A stretch of 64,000 bases of DNA, from positions 62,001-126,000 of the forward strand of contig NZ_JAAVVZ010000004.1 in the NCBI RefSeq assembly GCF_023910635.1, read 5' to 3'. This DNA is from Sphingorhabdus sp. Its GTDB lineage: Bacteria > Pseudomonadota > Alphaproteobacteria > Sphingomonadales > Sphingomonadaceae. A program made the translations under genes and the position numbers. The notes beneath the pieces are model-generated. The model was not told where the DNA came from. It searched no databases and saw only the letters and a list, made by a program, of their open reading frames with translations. Shown here piece after piece: positions 45,013 to 54,355 of the stretch. The first letter of the stretch is position 1. Each line of letters begins with the position of its first letter.

Positions 45013-46451
45013 CCGTCCGGATATCCGATGATGCGGTGGCCATAGCTTGCGGGGCGGACGAGGTTGCGGCTGCGTTCATCGCAGCGGGCGTTGCCGTCGA
45101 GCGCGTTTCTAGCTGGGGTATGCAATGGCTGGAGCCATTGGTGGATATCGATGGCGTCGGCTATGGTCCGGTGTCGGTCGATCAGGTTGCGGACATTATT
45201 AACGGTAAAGTGCCATCCTTGGGTCGCATCGCGGATCATCCCTTTATCGCCACCCAAACCCGCCTGACCTTCGCGCGCGCAGGTAAAACCCGACCGCTTT
45301 CGCTCGACGATTATTACGCATCGCAAGGTTGGCTTGGGCTGGCAAAAGCGCGCGAAATGGGTGCTGAAGCGACCATTGATACGGTTATCACATCGGGTCT
45401 TCGTGGTCGCGGCGGCGCGGGTTTTCCTGCCGGCATAAAATGGCAGACGGTCGCGCGTGCCGACGGCGCACAAAAATACATCGTCTGTAATGCCGACGAA
45501 GGCGACAGCGCCACTTTTGCCGACCGCATGGTCATGGAGGGTGACCCCTTCATGCTGATTGAAGGCATGGCGATTGCCGGTTTCGCGGTCGGGGCGAACA
45601 AGGGCTATGTGTATATCCGCTCCGAATATCCGCACGCCATCGCCAAGATGGAAGCCGCTATCAAGCTTTCGGCCCATTTGGTTGCGCCATTTGTCGTCGA
45701 AGTCCGCGTTGGCGCAGGCGCCTATGTGTGCGGCGAGGAAACATCGCTGCTGAACAGCCTTGAAGGCAAAAGAGGCGAGGTGCGGGCCAAGCCGCCACTG
45801 CCCGCGCTGGAAGGGCTGTTTGGCAAGCCTACAGCCGTTAATAATGTGCTCACGCTTGCCGCGCTGCCATGGATATTGACGCATGGCGGTGACGCTTATG
45901 CTGCATTTGGTGCAGGCCGGTCCAGGGGCACTATGCCCATCCAGATTGCGGGCAACGTAAAGCATGGCGGCCTTTACGAAGTGGCCTTCGGCATCACGCT
46001 GGGCGAACTGGTCAATGATATAGGCGGCGGCACAGCGAGCGGCCGTCCGGTGCGTTGTGTGCAAGTCGGGGGCCCATTGGGCGCGTATCTACCGCCTGCG
46101 CAATTTCATCTCCCGCTCGATTACGAAGCCTTTGCTGCTGCCGACGCGCTGGTCGGCCATGCTGGCATCACTGTTTTCGACGATACCGTCGATATGGCGA
46201 AAATGGCGCGCTTTGCGATGGAATTTTGTGCTATCGAAAGCTGCGGAAAATGTACGCCTTGCCGCTTGGGAAGCACGCGCGGCGTCGAGACGATTGACCA
46301 GATTATTGCAGGCAAAAATGTCGAAGCGAATCTCGCGCTGATTGCCGATCTGTCCGAAACCATGAAGTTCGGGTCACTCTGCGCTCTGGGTGGCTTCACA
46401 CCTTATCCGGTCATGAGCGCCATCAAGCATTTCCCTGAGGATTTCCGGTGA
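45009..46451 (+). CDS. fdsB: Formate dehydrogenase beta subunit (NuoF-like, FMN and NAD binding)
   Basis: 480 residues, GTG start overlapping the fdsG stop. A short NuoE-like N-terminal region precedes the NuoF-like core: GLRGRGGAGFPAGIKWQTVA (NADH/FMN site), GAGAYVCGEETSLLNSLEGK (FMN), and C-terminal [4Fe-4S] ligands CAIESCGKCTPCRLGS. It reduces NAD with electrons from formate. Overlaps mobA by 4 bases. Confidence 0.93.
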   Translation: MTVRISDDAVAIACGADEVAAAFIAAGVAVERVSSWGMQWLEPLVDIDGVGYGPVSVDQVADIINGKVPSLGRIADHPFIATQTRLTFARAGKTRPLSLDDYYASQGWLGLAKAREMGAEATIDTVITSGLRGRGGAGFPAGIKWQTVARADGAQKYIVCNADEGDSATFADRMVMEGDPFMLIEGMAIAGFAVGANKGYVYIRSEYPHAIAKMEAAIKLSAHLVAPFVVEVRVGAGAYVCGEETSLLNSLEGKRGEVRAKPPLPALEGLFGKPTAVNNVLTLAALPWILTHGGDAYAAFGAGRSRGTMPIQIAGNVKHGGLYEVAFGITLGELVNDIGGGTASGRPVRCVQVGGPLGAYLPPAQFHLPLDYEAFAAADALVGHAGITVFDDTVDMAKMARFAMEFCAIESCGKCTPCRLGSTRGVETIDQIIAGKNVEANLALIADLSETMKFGSLCALGGFTPYPVMSAIKHFPEDFR

Positions 46452-46993
46452 GAAGGCTGGGCGCTATCATTGCCGGTGGCAAGGCGACGCGCTTTGGCAG
46501 CGACAAGGCCGCTGCACACCTGAACGGTCGCCCGCTGATCGAACATATTGCCGATGGATTGCGCGAACAGGTTGACGCCTTAATTGTCTGTGGGCGTGCA
46601 TGGCCAGGAATGGATTGGGTAGAAGACACCCCCTTTGCCGATATGGGGCCATTGGGTGGCCTGAATGCTGCGCTTTTATATGCGCAGCAAAACGGCTTTG
46701 ACGAAGTATTGACCGCTGGCTGCGACGTCGTTCCTGTGCCGGAATTGCCGCGCAATATGCCCGATGGACGTGCCGTCTATATCGACGGGCATTATCTGTT
46801 CGGCGTTTGGCCCGTTGCGCTTGCACCTGTTCTTGACAGGCATCTGCGCAATCAGGATAATCTTTCGATGCGAAGCTGGATCACATTAACCGGCGCGCAA
46901 GCCGTGATATCTTCAGATGCATTGCACAATTTGAACACGCCTTTGGAACTTGCGCAATATGCTGCGCAACAATCGCAAATGGGTATAAGGTAG
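46448..46993 (+). CDS. mobA: Molybdenum cofactor guanylyltransferase
   Basis: 181 residues, GTG start overlapping fdsB. The nucleotidyltransferase signature LGAIIAGGKATRFGSDKAAA is at the N-terminus, and AGCDVVPVPELP has the metal-binding Asp. It converts molybdopterin to the guanine dinucleotide form carried by formate dehydrogenases of the DMSO reductase family. Its position between fdsB and fdsA suggests cofactor supply is tied to enzyme synthesis. Slightly shorter than many MobA proteins. Confidence 0.9.
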   Translation: MRRLGAIIAGGKATRFGSDKAAAHLNGRPLIEHIADGLREQVDALIVCGRAWPGMDWVEDTPFADMGPLGGLNAALLYAQQNGFDEVLTAGCDVVPVPELPRNMPDGRAVYIDGHYLFGVWPVALAPVLDRHLRNQDNLSMRSWITLTGAQAVISSDALHNLNTPLELAQYAAQQSQMGIR

Positions 46994-47001
46994 GTAGATA
47001 T

Positions 47002-49860
47002 ATGACATACCAGCCGCAAAAAGATTTCGGAACGCCGGAAAGTCGCTCGGACGAGGCGGTGTCGTTGACCATCGATGGCCGGGAAGTCACTGTGCCCGCT
47101 GGCACCAGCGTCATGCGCGCGGCGGCCGAACAAGGCACATCCATTCCCAAATTATGCGCGACCGATAGCGTCAAAAGCTATGGCTCATGCCGCCTATGTC
47201 TTGTGGAAATTGACGGCCGCAGGGGTACGCCCGCAAGCTGCACCACGCCCGTTGAACCGGGCATGGTTGTCCGCACGCAAACCCCGCAACTGGCCAAATT
47301 GCGCAAAGGCGTGATGGAGCTGTATATCTCCGACCATCCGCTCGATTGTCTGACGTGTGCCGCAAATGGGGATTGCGAATTGCAGGATCAGGCAGGCGCC
47401 GTTGGCTTGCGCGATGTGCGTTATGATGTGCAGGCGACACATCTGGGGCAAGAAAAAGATCACTCCAACCCCTATTTCGATTTCGATCCCAGCAAGTGCA
47501 TTGCCTGCTCCCGTTGCATCCGCGCCTGTGACGAAGTGCAAGGCACGCTTGCGCTCACCATGGAAGGCAGGGGTTGGGACTCCAAGATATCCGCAGGGTT
47601 TGCCAGTGACAATTTCATGGGGTCGGAATGTGTTTCGTGCGGTGCCTGTGTGCAAGCCTGCCCCACGGCGACGTTGGTCGAGAAAAAAGTTGTTGAGGTC
47701 GGCACGCCGGAACGTAGCGTCGTTACGACCTGCGCTTATTGCGGTGTCGGCTGCACCTTCCGCGCCGAAATGCGCGGCGAACAATTGGTCCGTATGGTCC
47801 CTTATAAAGACGGCAAGGCCAATCGCGGCCATAGTTGCGTCAAGGGCCGCTTTGCATGGGGCTATGCCCAGCATCAGGAACGCATATTGAAGCCCATGAT
47901 CCGCAAGTCGATCAGCGACCCGTGGCGTGAGGTCGAATGGGACGAGGCCTTTGCCTACACCGCGTCCGAACTGAAGCGGATTAGCGCGAAATACGGCCGC
48001 AATGCGCTTGGCGGCATCACGTCAAGCCGTTGCACCAACGAAGAAACCTTCCTTGTGCAAAAACTTGTGCGTGCGGGCTTTGGGAACAACAACGTCGATA
48101 CGTGCGCGCGCGTGTGTCATTCGCCGACCGGATATGGCCTCAAAACCACCTTTGGCACCAGCGCGGGGACGCAGGATTTTGACAGCGTCGAAGACAGCGA
48201 TGTCATCCTGATCATTGGTGCGAACCCCACCGATGGCCACCCCGTTTTCGCCAGCCGGATGAAACGCCGTTTGCGCGGACAGGATGGACGCCCCGGCGCA
48301 AAGCTTATCGTCATCGACCCGCGCCGGACCGATATCGTGCGCTCGCCGCATATCGAGGCGCAGCATCATCTTCCCTTACGCCCTGGCACCAATGTCGCGG
48401 TGCTGACTGCAATGGCGCATGTTATCGTGACCGAGGGTCTGGCCGATGAAGCCTTTATTCGCGAACGTTGCGATTGGGACGAATATAGCCATTGGGCCGA
48501 ATTTGTTTCGCAAGCCCGCAACAGCCCCGAAAATCTACAGCCAGTCACTTTGGTCGATGCCGAAGAACTGCGCGCAGCGGCGCGTTTATACGCCACAGGC
48601 GGCAATGGTGCGATCTATTACGGCCTTGGCGTCACGGAGCATTCGCAAGGCAGCTCAACCGTCATGGCAATCGCCAATTTGGCAATGGCGACGGGCAATA
48701 TTGGTCGCAGCGGCGTTGGCGTAAACCCGCTTCGCGGTCAGAACAACGTCCAAGGCGCGTGCGACATGGGCAGCTTCCCGCATGAACTTGCCGGATATCG
48801 CCACATAAGCGACAAGGGCGCGCGGGCCTTGTTTGAAAAGGATTGGGGCGTGACGCTGGATCCGGAACCCGGCCTGCGCATTCCCAATATGCTCGACGCT
48901 GCGGTCGATGGCGTGTTCAAGGCGCTATATTGCCAGGGTGAGGATATCCTCCAGTCCGATCCGAACACGGCCCATGTGTCCGCAGGGCTGGCCGCGATGG
49001 AATGTGTGATCGTCCACGATCTTTTCCTCAACGAAACCGCAAATTACGCGCATATCTTCCTGCCCGGATCGACCTTTTTGGAAAAGAACGGCACCTTCAC
49101 CAATGCCGAACGCCGCATTCAACCCGTGCGCAAGGTGATGACCCCCATGAACGGGTTGGAGGATTGGGAAGTCACGCAGCGGCTCGCGCAAGCGATGGGG
49201 CTGAATTGGAACTATAGCCACCCGTCCGAAATCATGGACGAAATCGCGCGGCTTACGCCAACCTTTGCCGGCGTATCCTTTGCGCGGTTGGATGAGATGG
49301 GCTCGCTGCAATGGCCCGTGACCGCCGACGCGCCTGACGGATCACCCATCATGCACATTGACGGCTTTGTGCGCGGTAAGGGCAAGTTTGTTGTGACCGA
49401 TTATGTCCCGACGGATGAGAAAACCGGCCCACGTTTCCCGTTATTGCTGACCACCGGGCGGATATTATCGCAATATAATGTTGGCGCGCAAACACGGCGG
49501 ACCGAGAATGTCGCGTGGCATCCCGAGGATTTGCTCGAAATTCATCCGGTGGATGCCGAAGATCGCGGCGTCAAATCGGGCGATTGGGTGAAGCTAGCGA
49601 GCCGCGCGGGCGAGACCACGTTGCGCGCCAATGTGACCGACCGCGTTGCCCCGGGCGTTGTGTATACTACATTCCACCATGCGGTAACGCAGGCCAATGT
49701 TGTCACGACCGACTATAGCGACTGGGCGACCAATTGCCCCGAATATAAGGTCACGGCGGTGCAGATCAGCGCCTCGAACGGACCAACCGAGTGGCAAGAA
49801 GAATATGAGGCCTTGTCGGCCCGCGCGCGCCGCGTGGAAACCGGGATTGCCGCCGAATGA
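47002..49860 (+). CDS. fdsA: Formate dehydrogenase alpha subunit (molybdenum, Cys-type)
   Basis: 952 residues. The N-terminal NuoG-like part has [2Fe-2S] ligands (SYGSCRLCLVEIDG), the His-Cys cluster (DHPLDCLTCAANGDCELQ) and two ferredoxin clusters (CIACSRCIRACDE and CVSCGACVQACPTA). The catalytic part follows: [4Fe-4S] ligands CAYCGVGCTF, the Mo ligand Cys in CARVCHSPTGYGL (Cys in place of selenocysteine), molybdopterin domains and the C-terminal cap. It oxidises formate to CO2 in the cytoplasm. It lacks the Tat signal of periplasmic enzymes. Confidence 0.95.
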   Translation: MTYQPQKDFGTPESRSDEAVSLTIDGREVTVPAGTSVMRAAAEQGTSIPKLCATDSVKSYGSCRLCLVEIDGRRGTPASCTTPVEPGMVVRTQTPQLAKLRKGVMELYISDHPLDCLTCAANGDCELQDQAGAVGLRDVRYDVQATHLGQEKDHSNPYFDFDPSKCIACSRCIRACDEVQGTLALTMEGRGWDSKISAGFASDNFMGSECVSCGACVQACPTATLVEKKVVEVGTPERSVVTTCAYCGVGCTFRAEMRGEQLVRMVPYKDGKANRGHSCVKGRFAWGYAQHQERILKPMIRKSISDPWREVEWDEAFAYTASELKRISAKYGRNALGGITSSRCTNEETFLVQKLVRAGFGNNNVDTCARVCHSPTGYGLKTTFGTSAGTQDFDSVEDSDVILIIGANPTDGHPVFASRMKRRLRGQDGRPGAKLIVIDPRRTDIVRSPHIEAQHHLPLRPGTNVAVLTAMAHVIVTEGLADEAFIRERCDWDEYSHWAEFVSQARNSPENLQPVTLVDAEELRAAARLYATGGNGAIYYGLGVTEHSQGSSTVMAIANLAMATGNIGRSGVGVNPLRGQNNVQGACDMGSFPHELAGYRHISDKGARALFEKDWGVTLDPEPGLRIPNMLDAAVDGVFKALYCQGEDILQSDPNTAHVSAGLAAMECVIVHDLFLNETANYAHIFLPGSTFLEKNGTFTNAERRIQPVRKVMTPMNGLEDWEVTQRLAQAMGLNWNYSHPSEIMDEIARLTPTFAGVSFARLDEMGSLQWPVTADAPDGSPIMHIDGFVRGKGKFVVTDYVPTDEKTGPRFPLLLTTGRILSQYNVGAQTRRTENVAWHPEDLLEIHPVDAEDRGVKSGDWVKLASRAGETTLRANVTDRVAPGVVYTTFHHAVTQANVVTTDYSDWATNCPEYKVTAVQISASNGPTEWQEEYEALSARARRVETGIAAE

Positions 49861-50069
49861 ACAGTGAGGAGCGCCTCATCTACATGGCGAACCAGATTGC
49901 GACCAATCTGGCAACCGACGCTGCGCCGGTTGCTGCGGTTGCCGACCATATCCAGACATTCTGGGACCCGCGGATGAAAAGGATGATTTTTGCCCATGGG
50001 ACCGATGGCCTGTCGCCGGTTGCGGCGGCCGCCATTCGCTTGCTGGCCGACGCGCAAAATGGCGGTTGA
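49857..50069 (+). CDS. fdsD: Formate dehydrogenase delta subunit
   Basis: 70 residues, overlapping the fdsA stop by 4 bases. The sequence RLIYMANQIATNLATD followed by VADHIQTFWDPRMKRMIFAH is the FdsD signature. It is a small protein needed for assembly or stability of the FdsGBA complex. Its 3' end overlaps the fdhD start. Confidence 0.9.
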   Translation: MNSEERLIYMANQIATNLATDAAPVAAVADHIQTFWDPRMKRMIFAHGTDGLSPVAAAAIRLLADAQNGG

Positions 50070-50859
50070 ACAGGGCGCAAAACCGATACGCTTTGCGGTG
50101 CTTAAACCCGGTCATGGTTCGCCCGAAGCTATAGAAAGAGCCGTTATAGCTGAGGCACCCGTCGCCATTGAATATAATGGCATCGGCTATGCCGTGATGA
50201 TGGCAACGCCGATTGATCTTGAAGACTATGCCGTAGGTTTCAGCCTGTCAGAAGGGTTGATTGAGCGCCCGGACGATATTCTGGCCCTTGATGCCCATAG
50301 GTCAGAATTGGGCTGGATATTGCGCATTCAGGTGCCGCAGAAAAATGCCGAAAAAGTGGTTACCCGCGCCCGTCAGCGTGTGTCAGAAAGTAGCTGCGGC
50401 CTGTGTGGCATGGACAATCTCGACGAAGTCATGCGTCCCTTGCCGCGTGTAACGGCACAGATTGATGTCGCCGATGCTGCAATTTTTGCGGCGCTATCCG
50501 CATTGCGGTCGCATCAGACGTTAAATGCGCAAACCGGGTCCGCACATGCGGCGGCGTTCTGCACGCCGGACGGTGCTATTCTGATGACGCGCGAAGATGT
50601 TGGCCGCCATAATGCGCTCGACAAGTTGATTGGCGCACTTGCCCGCGCCGACATCGATATCACTTCCGGCTTTATCATCCTGACCGCGCGGTGCAGCCTT
50701 GAACTGGTGCAAAAGACGATCCTTGCTAACTGTCCAATGCTCGTAACGATTTCGGCGGCGACCGATCTGGCGATCCATATCGCTGAAAAATCCGGCCTAC
50801 GCTTGATCAGTCTGGCGCGCGCGGACTCGGCGCTTGCCGCAAGGCCCCAAAACGGCTGA
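50059..50859 (+). CDS. fdhD: Formate dehydrogenase accessory sulfurtransferase
   Basis: 266 residues from the ATG at 50059, inside the end of fdsD. The sulfur-carrying pair is seen in SSCGLCGMDNLDEV, and TREDVGRHNALDKLIG is the conserved nucleotide/cofactor-binding stretch. FdhD (FdsC in Rhodobacter) transfers sulfur to the molybdenum cofactor before insertion in FdsA. The last 53 bases overlap the convergent LysR gene. Confidence 0.93.
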   Translation: MAVEQGAKPIRFAVLKPGHGSPEAIERAVIAEAPVAIEYNGIGYAVMMATPIDLEDYAVGFSLSEGLIERPDDILALDAHRSELGWILRIQVPQKNAEKVVTRARQRVSESSCGLCGMDNLDEVMRPLPRVTAQIDVADAAIFAALSALRSHQTLNAQTGSAHAAAFCTPDGAILMTREDVGRHNALDKLIGALARADIDITSGFIILTARCSLELVQKTILANCPMLVTISAATDLAIHIAEKSGLRLISLARADSALAARPQNG

Positions 50860-51721
50860 TCAGCCAGCTGCGTAGCATCGAAATGGCGGGATCGGCGAGA
50901 TCATCGGCGTGGAGTTTCAAATAATAGCCATAGCCGTCTTCAATCACCGCATCATACGGCATCACGAGCCGCCCATCGGCAATTTCCTGCGCGAACATAT
51001 CAATATCGCCCAAAAAGACGCCCTTGGCTGCCATGGCATATTGCGCCACCGCAATCGTGGTGTCGAAGGCAAGACCAGCATGCGTCGCGACGGCCAGCTG
51101 GCTCTGCCGAAGATAGGCCGTCCACAAAAGGTCGCGCGGCTCGCCATCGAGTTTGAGGTGCAAAAGCTCCTCACTTTTCAAAAAATCCTCCAGCGACTTG
51201 CCCTGAGCGCTGGCCGCTGTTGCGGGTGAACATAGCGGCGCAACGCGCACCATCCAGAGAAGGTCGGTAATCCGGTCATCGACATTGGGCCGGTCATACA
51301 CAATAGCCATGTCGAAATCGGTTGAGGGCAGCCCCGTCACATGCGCGCTCGACACATCAAGGCGCAAATCGGGATGCTCAACGTGAAAATCACGGAGCAT
51401 CGGAAGGAACAATTGTTGCAGCAGCGACGGCGGCACATGCAGCCGCAGCGAACGGCCAGCCACCTCATCATCGCGAATGGAATTCATCGTTTGCTCGATC
51501 CGGTCGAGGCATTTGCTCACCACCGGCAACAATTCTTCGCCAGCCGCCGTCAGCGAAAGCCGCGACGCGTCACGCACGAACAATTGCTTGCCCAGCAGCT
51601 CCTCAAGTCCGCCGACATGCCGGCTCATCGCACTTTGTGACACCGAAAGCGCCGACGCACCGCCGGTGAAGCTGAGATTCTGCCCAACCGCTTCAAACGC
51701 GCGCAGGGCATTTAATGGCAA
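50807..51721 (-). CDS. LysR family transcriptional regulator (GcvA-like)
   Basis: 304 residues. LNALRAFEAVGQNLSFTGGA and LSVSQSAMSRHVGGLEELLG form the winged helix; the effector domain follows. No ATG exists between the upstream in-frame stop and the conserved start, so translation probably begins at TTG 51721 (or an ATT a few codons earlier). It is divergent from the Rieske-sox operon 176 bases away, its most likely target, as LysR genes usually regulate the divergent operon. It could also affect the C1 operon it converges with. Confidence 0.87.
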   Translation of the reverse strand: MPLNALRAFEAVGQNLSFTGGASALSVSQSAMSRHVGGLEELLGKQLFVRDASRLSLTAAGEELLPVVSKCLDRIEQTMNSIRDDEVAGRSLRLHVPPSLLQQLFLPMLRDFHVEHPDLRLDVSSAHVTGLPSTDFDMAIVYDRPNVDDRITDLLWMVRVAPLCSPATAASAQGKSLEDFLKSEELLHLKLDGEPRDLLWTAYLRQSQLAVATHAGLAFDTTIAVAQYAMAAKGVFLGDIDMFAQEIADGRLVMPYDAVIEDGYGYYLKLHADDLADPAISMLRSWLISRFGALRQAPSPRAPD

Positions 51722-51897
51722 CCAGCGACGGTTAATGGTGCTACGATTGGATATGGTATCGACCTTTCAACTGCGCGCAAATCCGCTTCCGCAATATAGC
51801 CCGACATTTTGACATAGGGCTATGCGAAAATGCGATTTTGTTCGTTTTCATATCTGGCCCATTCCCGTTGTGGAGAGATTTGCATAAAGGCCCAATC

Positions 51898-53109
51898 ATG
51901 GATTTGCAGCGTATAAGCGCGCTTTTTGAACAGCGCCGTGCAGGGCACACCTTGCCCCAGGCTTTATATACCGAAGCCGAGAGCTTTGATTTTGATATGG
52001 CCGCGATCTACGGCCAAAGCTGGCTGATGGCCGGTATGGAATGCGAATTGCCAAAAGCAGGCAGTTACATCTCCATGATGGTGGGCAAATGGCCTGTGGT
52101 TATAACGCGGGATAAGGAAGGCACGATCCGCGCGTTTCACAACAGTTGCCGCCATCGCGGATCAATGATTTGCGCGCTTGGCAGCGGCACAACGCCCAAG
52201 CTGGTCTGCCCCTATCACCGTTGGACCTATGATCTGGACGGTTCCTTATTCGCGGCTGGCCGGATGGACAGCAGCTTCGACAAAAGCGAACATGGCCTAA
52301 AACCTGTTGCGATTGAATGCATATCGGGCACGATCTTCATTTGCCTTTCGGATACGCCGCCACCCATTGACGACTTTCGTGCAAAACTGACCGAATATGC
52401 CGCGCCGCATAATCTGACACAATCAAAGCTCGCGTATGAAAGCGTTCTGGTCGAAAATGCCAATTGGAAACTGGTGATGGAAAATGCCCGCGAATGCTAT
52501 CATTGCAGCACCGGCCATCCAGAATTGTCGAAGACATTTCCCGTCGGCATGTCAAAGCATTTTGACAGTGGTCATGATGCCCGCGTCATGGGGTTTGAGG
52601 CCCAAATGGACGCGCTTGGCCTACCGCAAACCCCCGTTGAGGGCCATTATTGGCAAATCGCGCGCTTTGCGTTGAATGAAGGTTGCGTTTCGATATCCGG
52701 CGATGGCAAGCATCTGTCAAAAAAGCTGATGTGTGAAGCCAATGGCGGCGATATCGGTTCGATGCGCTGGGCGGTTGATCCGCATTGCTTTGTGCATTGC
52801 ACGGCAGACCATGTTTTCATGTTCAGCGCCATGCCAGTTGGCCCCAATGAAACCCATGTCACGGGCAAATGGTATGTGCATAAGGACGCCGTTGAAGGCG
52901 TCGATTATGACGTTGAAAAGCTTATCGCCTTATGGACCGTCACCAATTTGGAAGACAAGGCGCTGGCCGAGAACAATCAACTTGGTGTCAACAGCCTCGG
53001 CTACACACCAGGCCCTTATTCGCAAGAAGCCGAAATGCTGGCGCAACGTTTTACCGACTATTATTGTGACAAGGCCCGTGGGTATATTGCGACCCATGGC
53101 AAAGGATAA
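51898..53109 (+). CDS. Rieske oxygenase alpha subunit, betaine demethylase-like
   Basis: 403 residues from the ATG at 51898 (AAAGG seven bases upstream). Rieske ligands in NSCRHRGSMICA and LVCPYHRWTYDLDG; mononuclear iron site in NWKLVMENARECYHCSTGHP. It belongs to the same GbcA-like N-demethylase group as the protein at 21784 but is clearly a different paralogue, so a different quaternary ammonium substrate is plausible. It leads an eight-gene operon, and its end overlaps the PLP gene by 14 bases. No reductase subunit is encoded beside it. Confidence 0.87.
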   Translation: MDLQRISALFEQRRAGHTLPQALYTEAESFDFDMAAIYGQSWLMAGMECELPKAGSYISMMVGKWPVVITRDKEGTIRAFHNSCRHRGSMICALGSGTTPKLVCPYHRWTYDLDGSLFAAGRMDSSFDKSEHGLKPVAIECISGTIFICLSDTPPPIDDFRAKLTEYAAPHNLTQSKLAYESVLVENANWKLVMENARECYHCSTGHPELSKTFPVGMSKHFDSGHDARVMGFEAQMDALGLPQTPVEGHYWQIARFALNEGCVSISGDGKHLSKKLMCEANGGDIGSMRWAVDPHCFVHCTADHVFMFSAMPVGPNETHVTGKWYVHKDAVEGVDYDVEKLIALWTVTNLEDKALAENNQLGVNSLGYTPGPYSQEAEMLAQRFTDYYCDKARGYIATHGKG

Positions 53110-54355
53110 CATCAAGGGGTTGCGCCCCGAAACGCTCGCGGTTGCTTTTGGCTATGACCCTGAAATGGGCATGGGGTCGGTCAAACCACCGATTTTCATG
53201 ACATCGACATTCGTCTATCCATCGGCGCAACATGCCAAATATGTGCATGAAGCCTATTTTGACGGCACTGGGCCATTGGTTGGGGAAACCAACCATATCT
53301 ATTCGCGACTTGGCCATCCCGGTCTGGATTTTCTGGAAACCCGGCTGGCCGCCATTGATGGTGCGCAAGATGCCGTGGCCTATTGCAGCGGCATGGCCGC
53401 ACATTCCAGCATCGCGCTGGCTTATGTGCGCGCCGGCGATAGCGTCCTGCATGGACGGCCAATTTATGGCGGGGTAGACTTTCTCTACAATGTCATGATG
53501 CCGCAATTCGGATCGCATGTGACCGCCTATCTGGACGGCACGGATGAAGATCATGTCCGGGCCGCAGCAGACGCAGCGATAGCAAAGGGTCCGTTAAAGC
53601 TTATCATTGCTGAAACCCCCGCCAACCCGACAGCGGCGATTGTTGATCTCGACCTCATGGTCCGTATTGCCGATGAAATTGGGGCAAAACAGGGGCATCG
53701 CCCGCTTGTGGTGGTCGACAATACGCTGCTTGGTCCATTTGCGCAGCGCCCAATTGAACATAATGTCGATCTGTGCATGACCTCGCTCACCAAATATTGT
53801 GGAGGTCATAGCGACTTGCTGGCGGGCGGGATTTCGGGCCGGAAGGAACTGATTGATCAGCTCAAGCTCCAGCGCACAACTTGGGGCAATCATCTTGATC
53901 CCTTCACCGCTTGGCTTGTGCTCCGGTCACTGGAATCGGTCGCTGTGCGCACCGAACGGGCCATGCGCAACGCGCGCATTGTCGCCGAATATCTGCGCGA
54001 TCACCCCAAGGTCGATGGCGTCACCTATTTGGGTTTTCTGCCCGAAGGGTCGCGGCAGCGCGCCGTGTATGACCGGCAGTGCACAGCCGCGGGATCGACC
54101 TTTTCCTTCCACCTTCATGGCGGTGAGGCGGAGGCGTTCCGGATGCTGGATCAGCTTAAGCTGATGAAATTAGCGGTCAGCCTTGGCGGGTCAGAGACGT
54201 TGATCTGCCATTCGGCGAGCACAACGCATTATGCAGTCGCGCGGGAACAGCGATTGGAAGGCGGGATAACCGATGGCACGATGCGGCTGTCGGTCGGGTT
54301 GGAACATGTCGACGATCTTATCGGCGATTTGAAACAGGCATTGGAAGCAGTTTGA
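53096..54355 (+). CDS. Cys/Met-metabolism PLP enzyme (cystathionine gamma-synthase/lyase family)
   Basis: 419 residues. Fold-type I PLP enzyme: VKPPIFMTSTFVYPSAQHAK, cofactor residues in AYCSGMAAHSSIALAY, PLP Asp in VVVDNTLLGPFAQRP, and the Schiff-base Lys in MTSLTKYCGGHSDLLAG. At the active-site loop it reads YGGVDFLYN; the Cys typical of methionine gamma-lyase (YGC) is missing. It could cleave or exchange a beta or gamma substituent (sulfur, amine or oxygen) of an amino acid. Such an enzyme is not part of known glycine betaine catabolism, so its place between a demethylase and sarcosine oxidase genes is unusual. Confidence 0.85.
   Translation: MAKDNIKGLRPETLAVAFGYDPEMGMGSVKPPIFMTSTFVYPSAQHAKYVHEAYFDGTGPLVGETNHIYSRLGHPGLDFLETRLAAIDGAQDAVAYCSGMAAHSSIALAYVRAGDSVLHGRPIYGGVDFLYNVMMPQFGSHVTAYLDGTDEDHVRAAADAAIAKGPLKLIIAETPANPTAAIVDLDLMVRIADEIGAKQGHRPLVVVDNTLLGPFAQRPIEHNVDLCMTSLTKYCGGHSDLLAGGISGRKELIDQLKLQRTTWGNHLDPFTAWLVLRSLESVAVRTERAMRNARIVAEYLRDHPKVDGVTYLGFLPEGSRQRAVYDRQCTAAGSTFSFHLHGGEAEAFRMLDQLKLMKLAVSLGGSETLICHSASTTHYAVAREQRLEGGITDGTMRLSVGLEHVDDLIGDLKQALEAV

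Noticed and set aside
44961-46064. A 367-codon open frame antisense to fdsB
   Set aside because: It mirrors a fully conserved FMN/NAD subunit gene, has no recognisable domain and its composition is that of a codon-3 shadow.
53096-54355. Naming the PLP enzyme methionine gamma-lyase (mdeA)
   Set aside because: The active-site Cys is absent and the genomic context does not require methionine as substrate.
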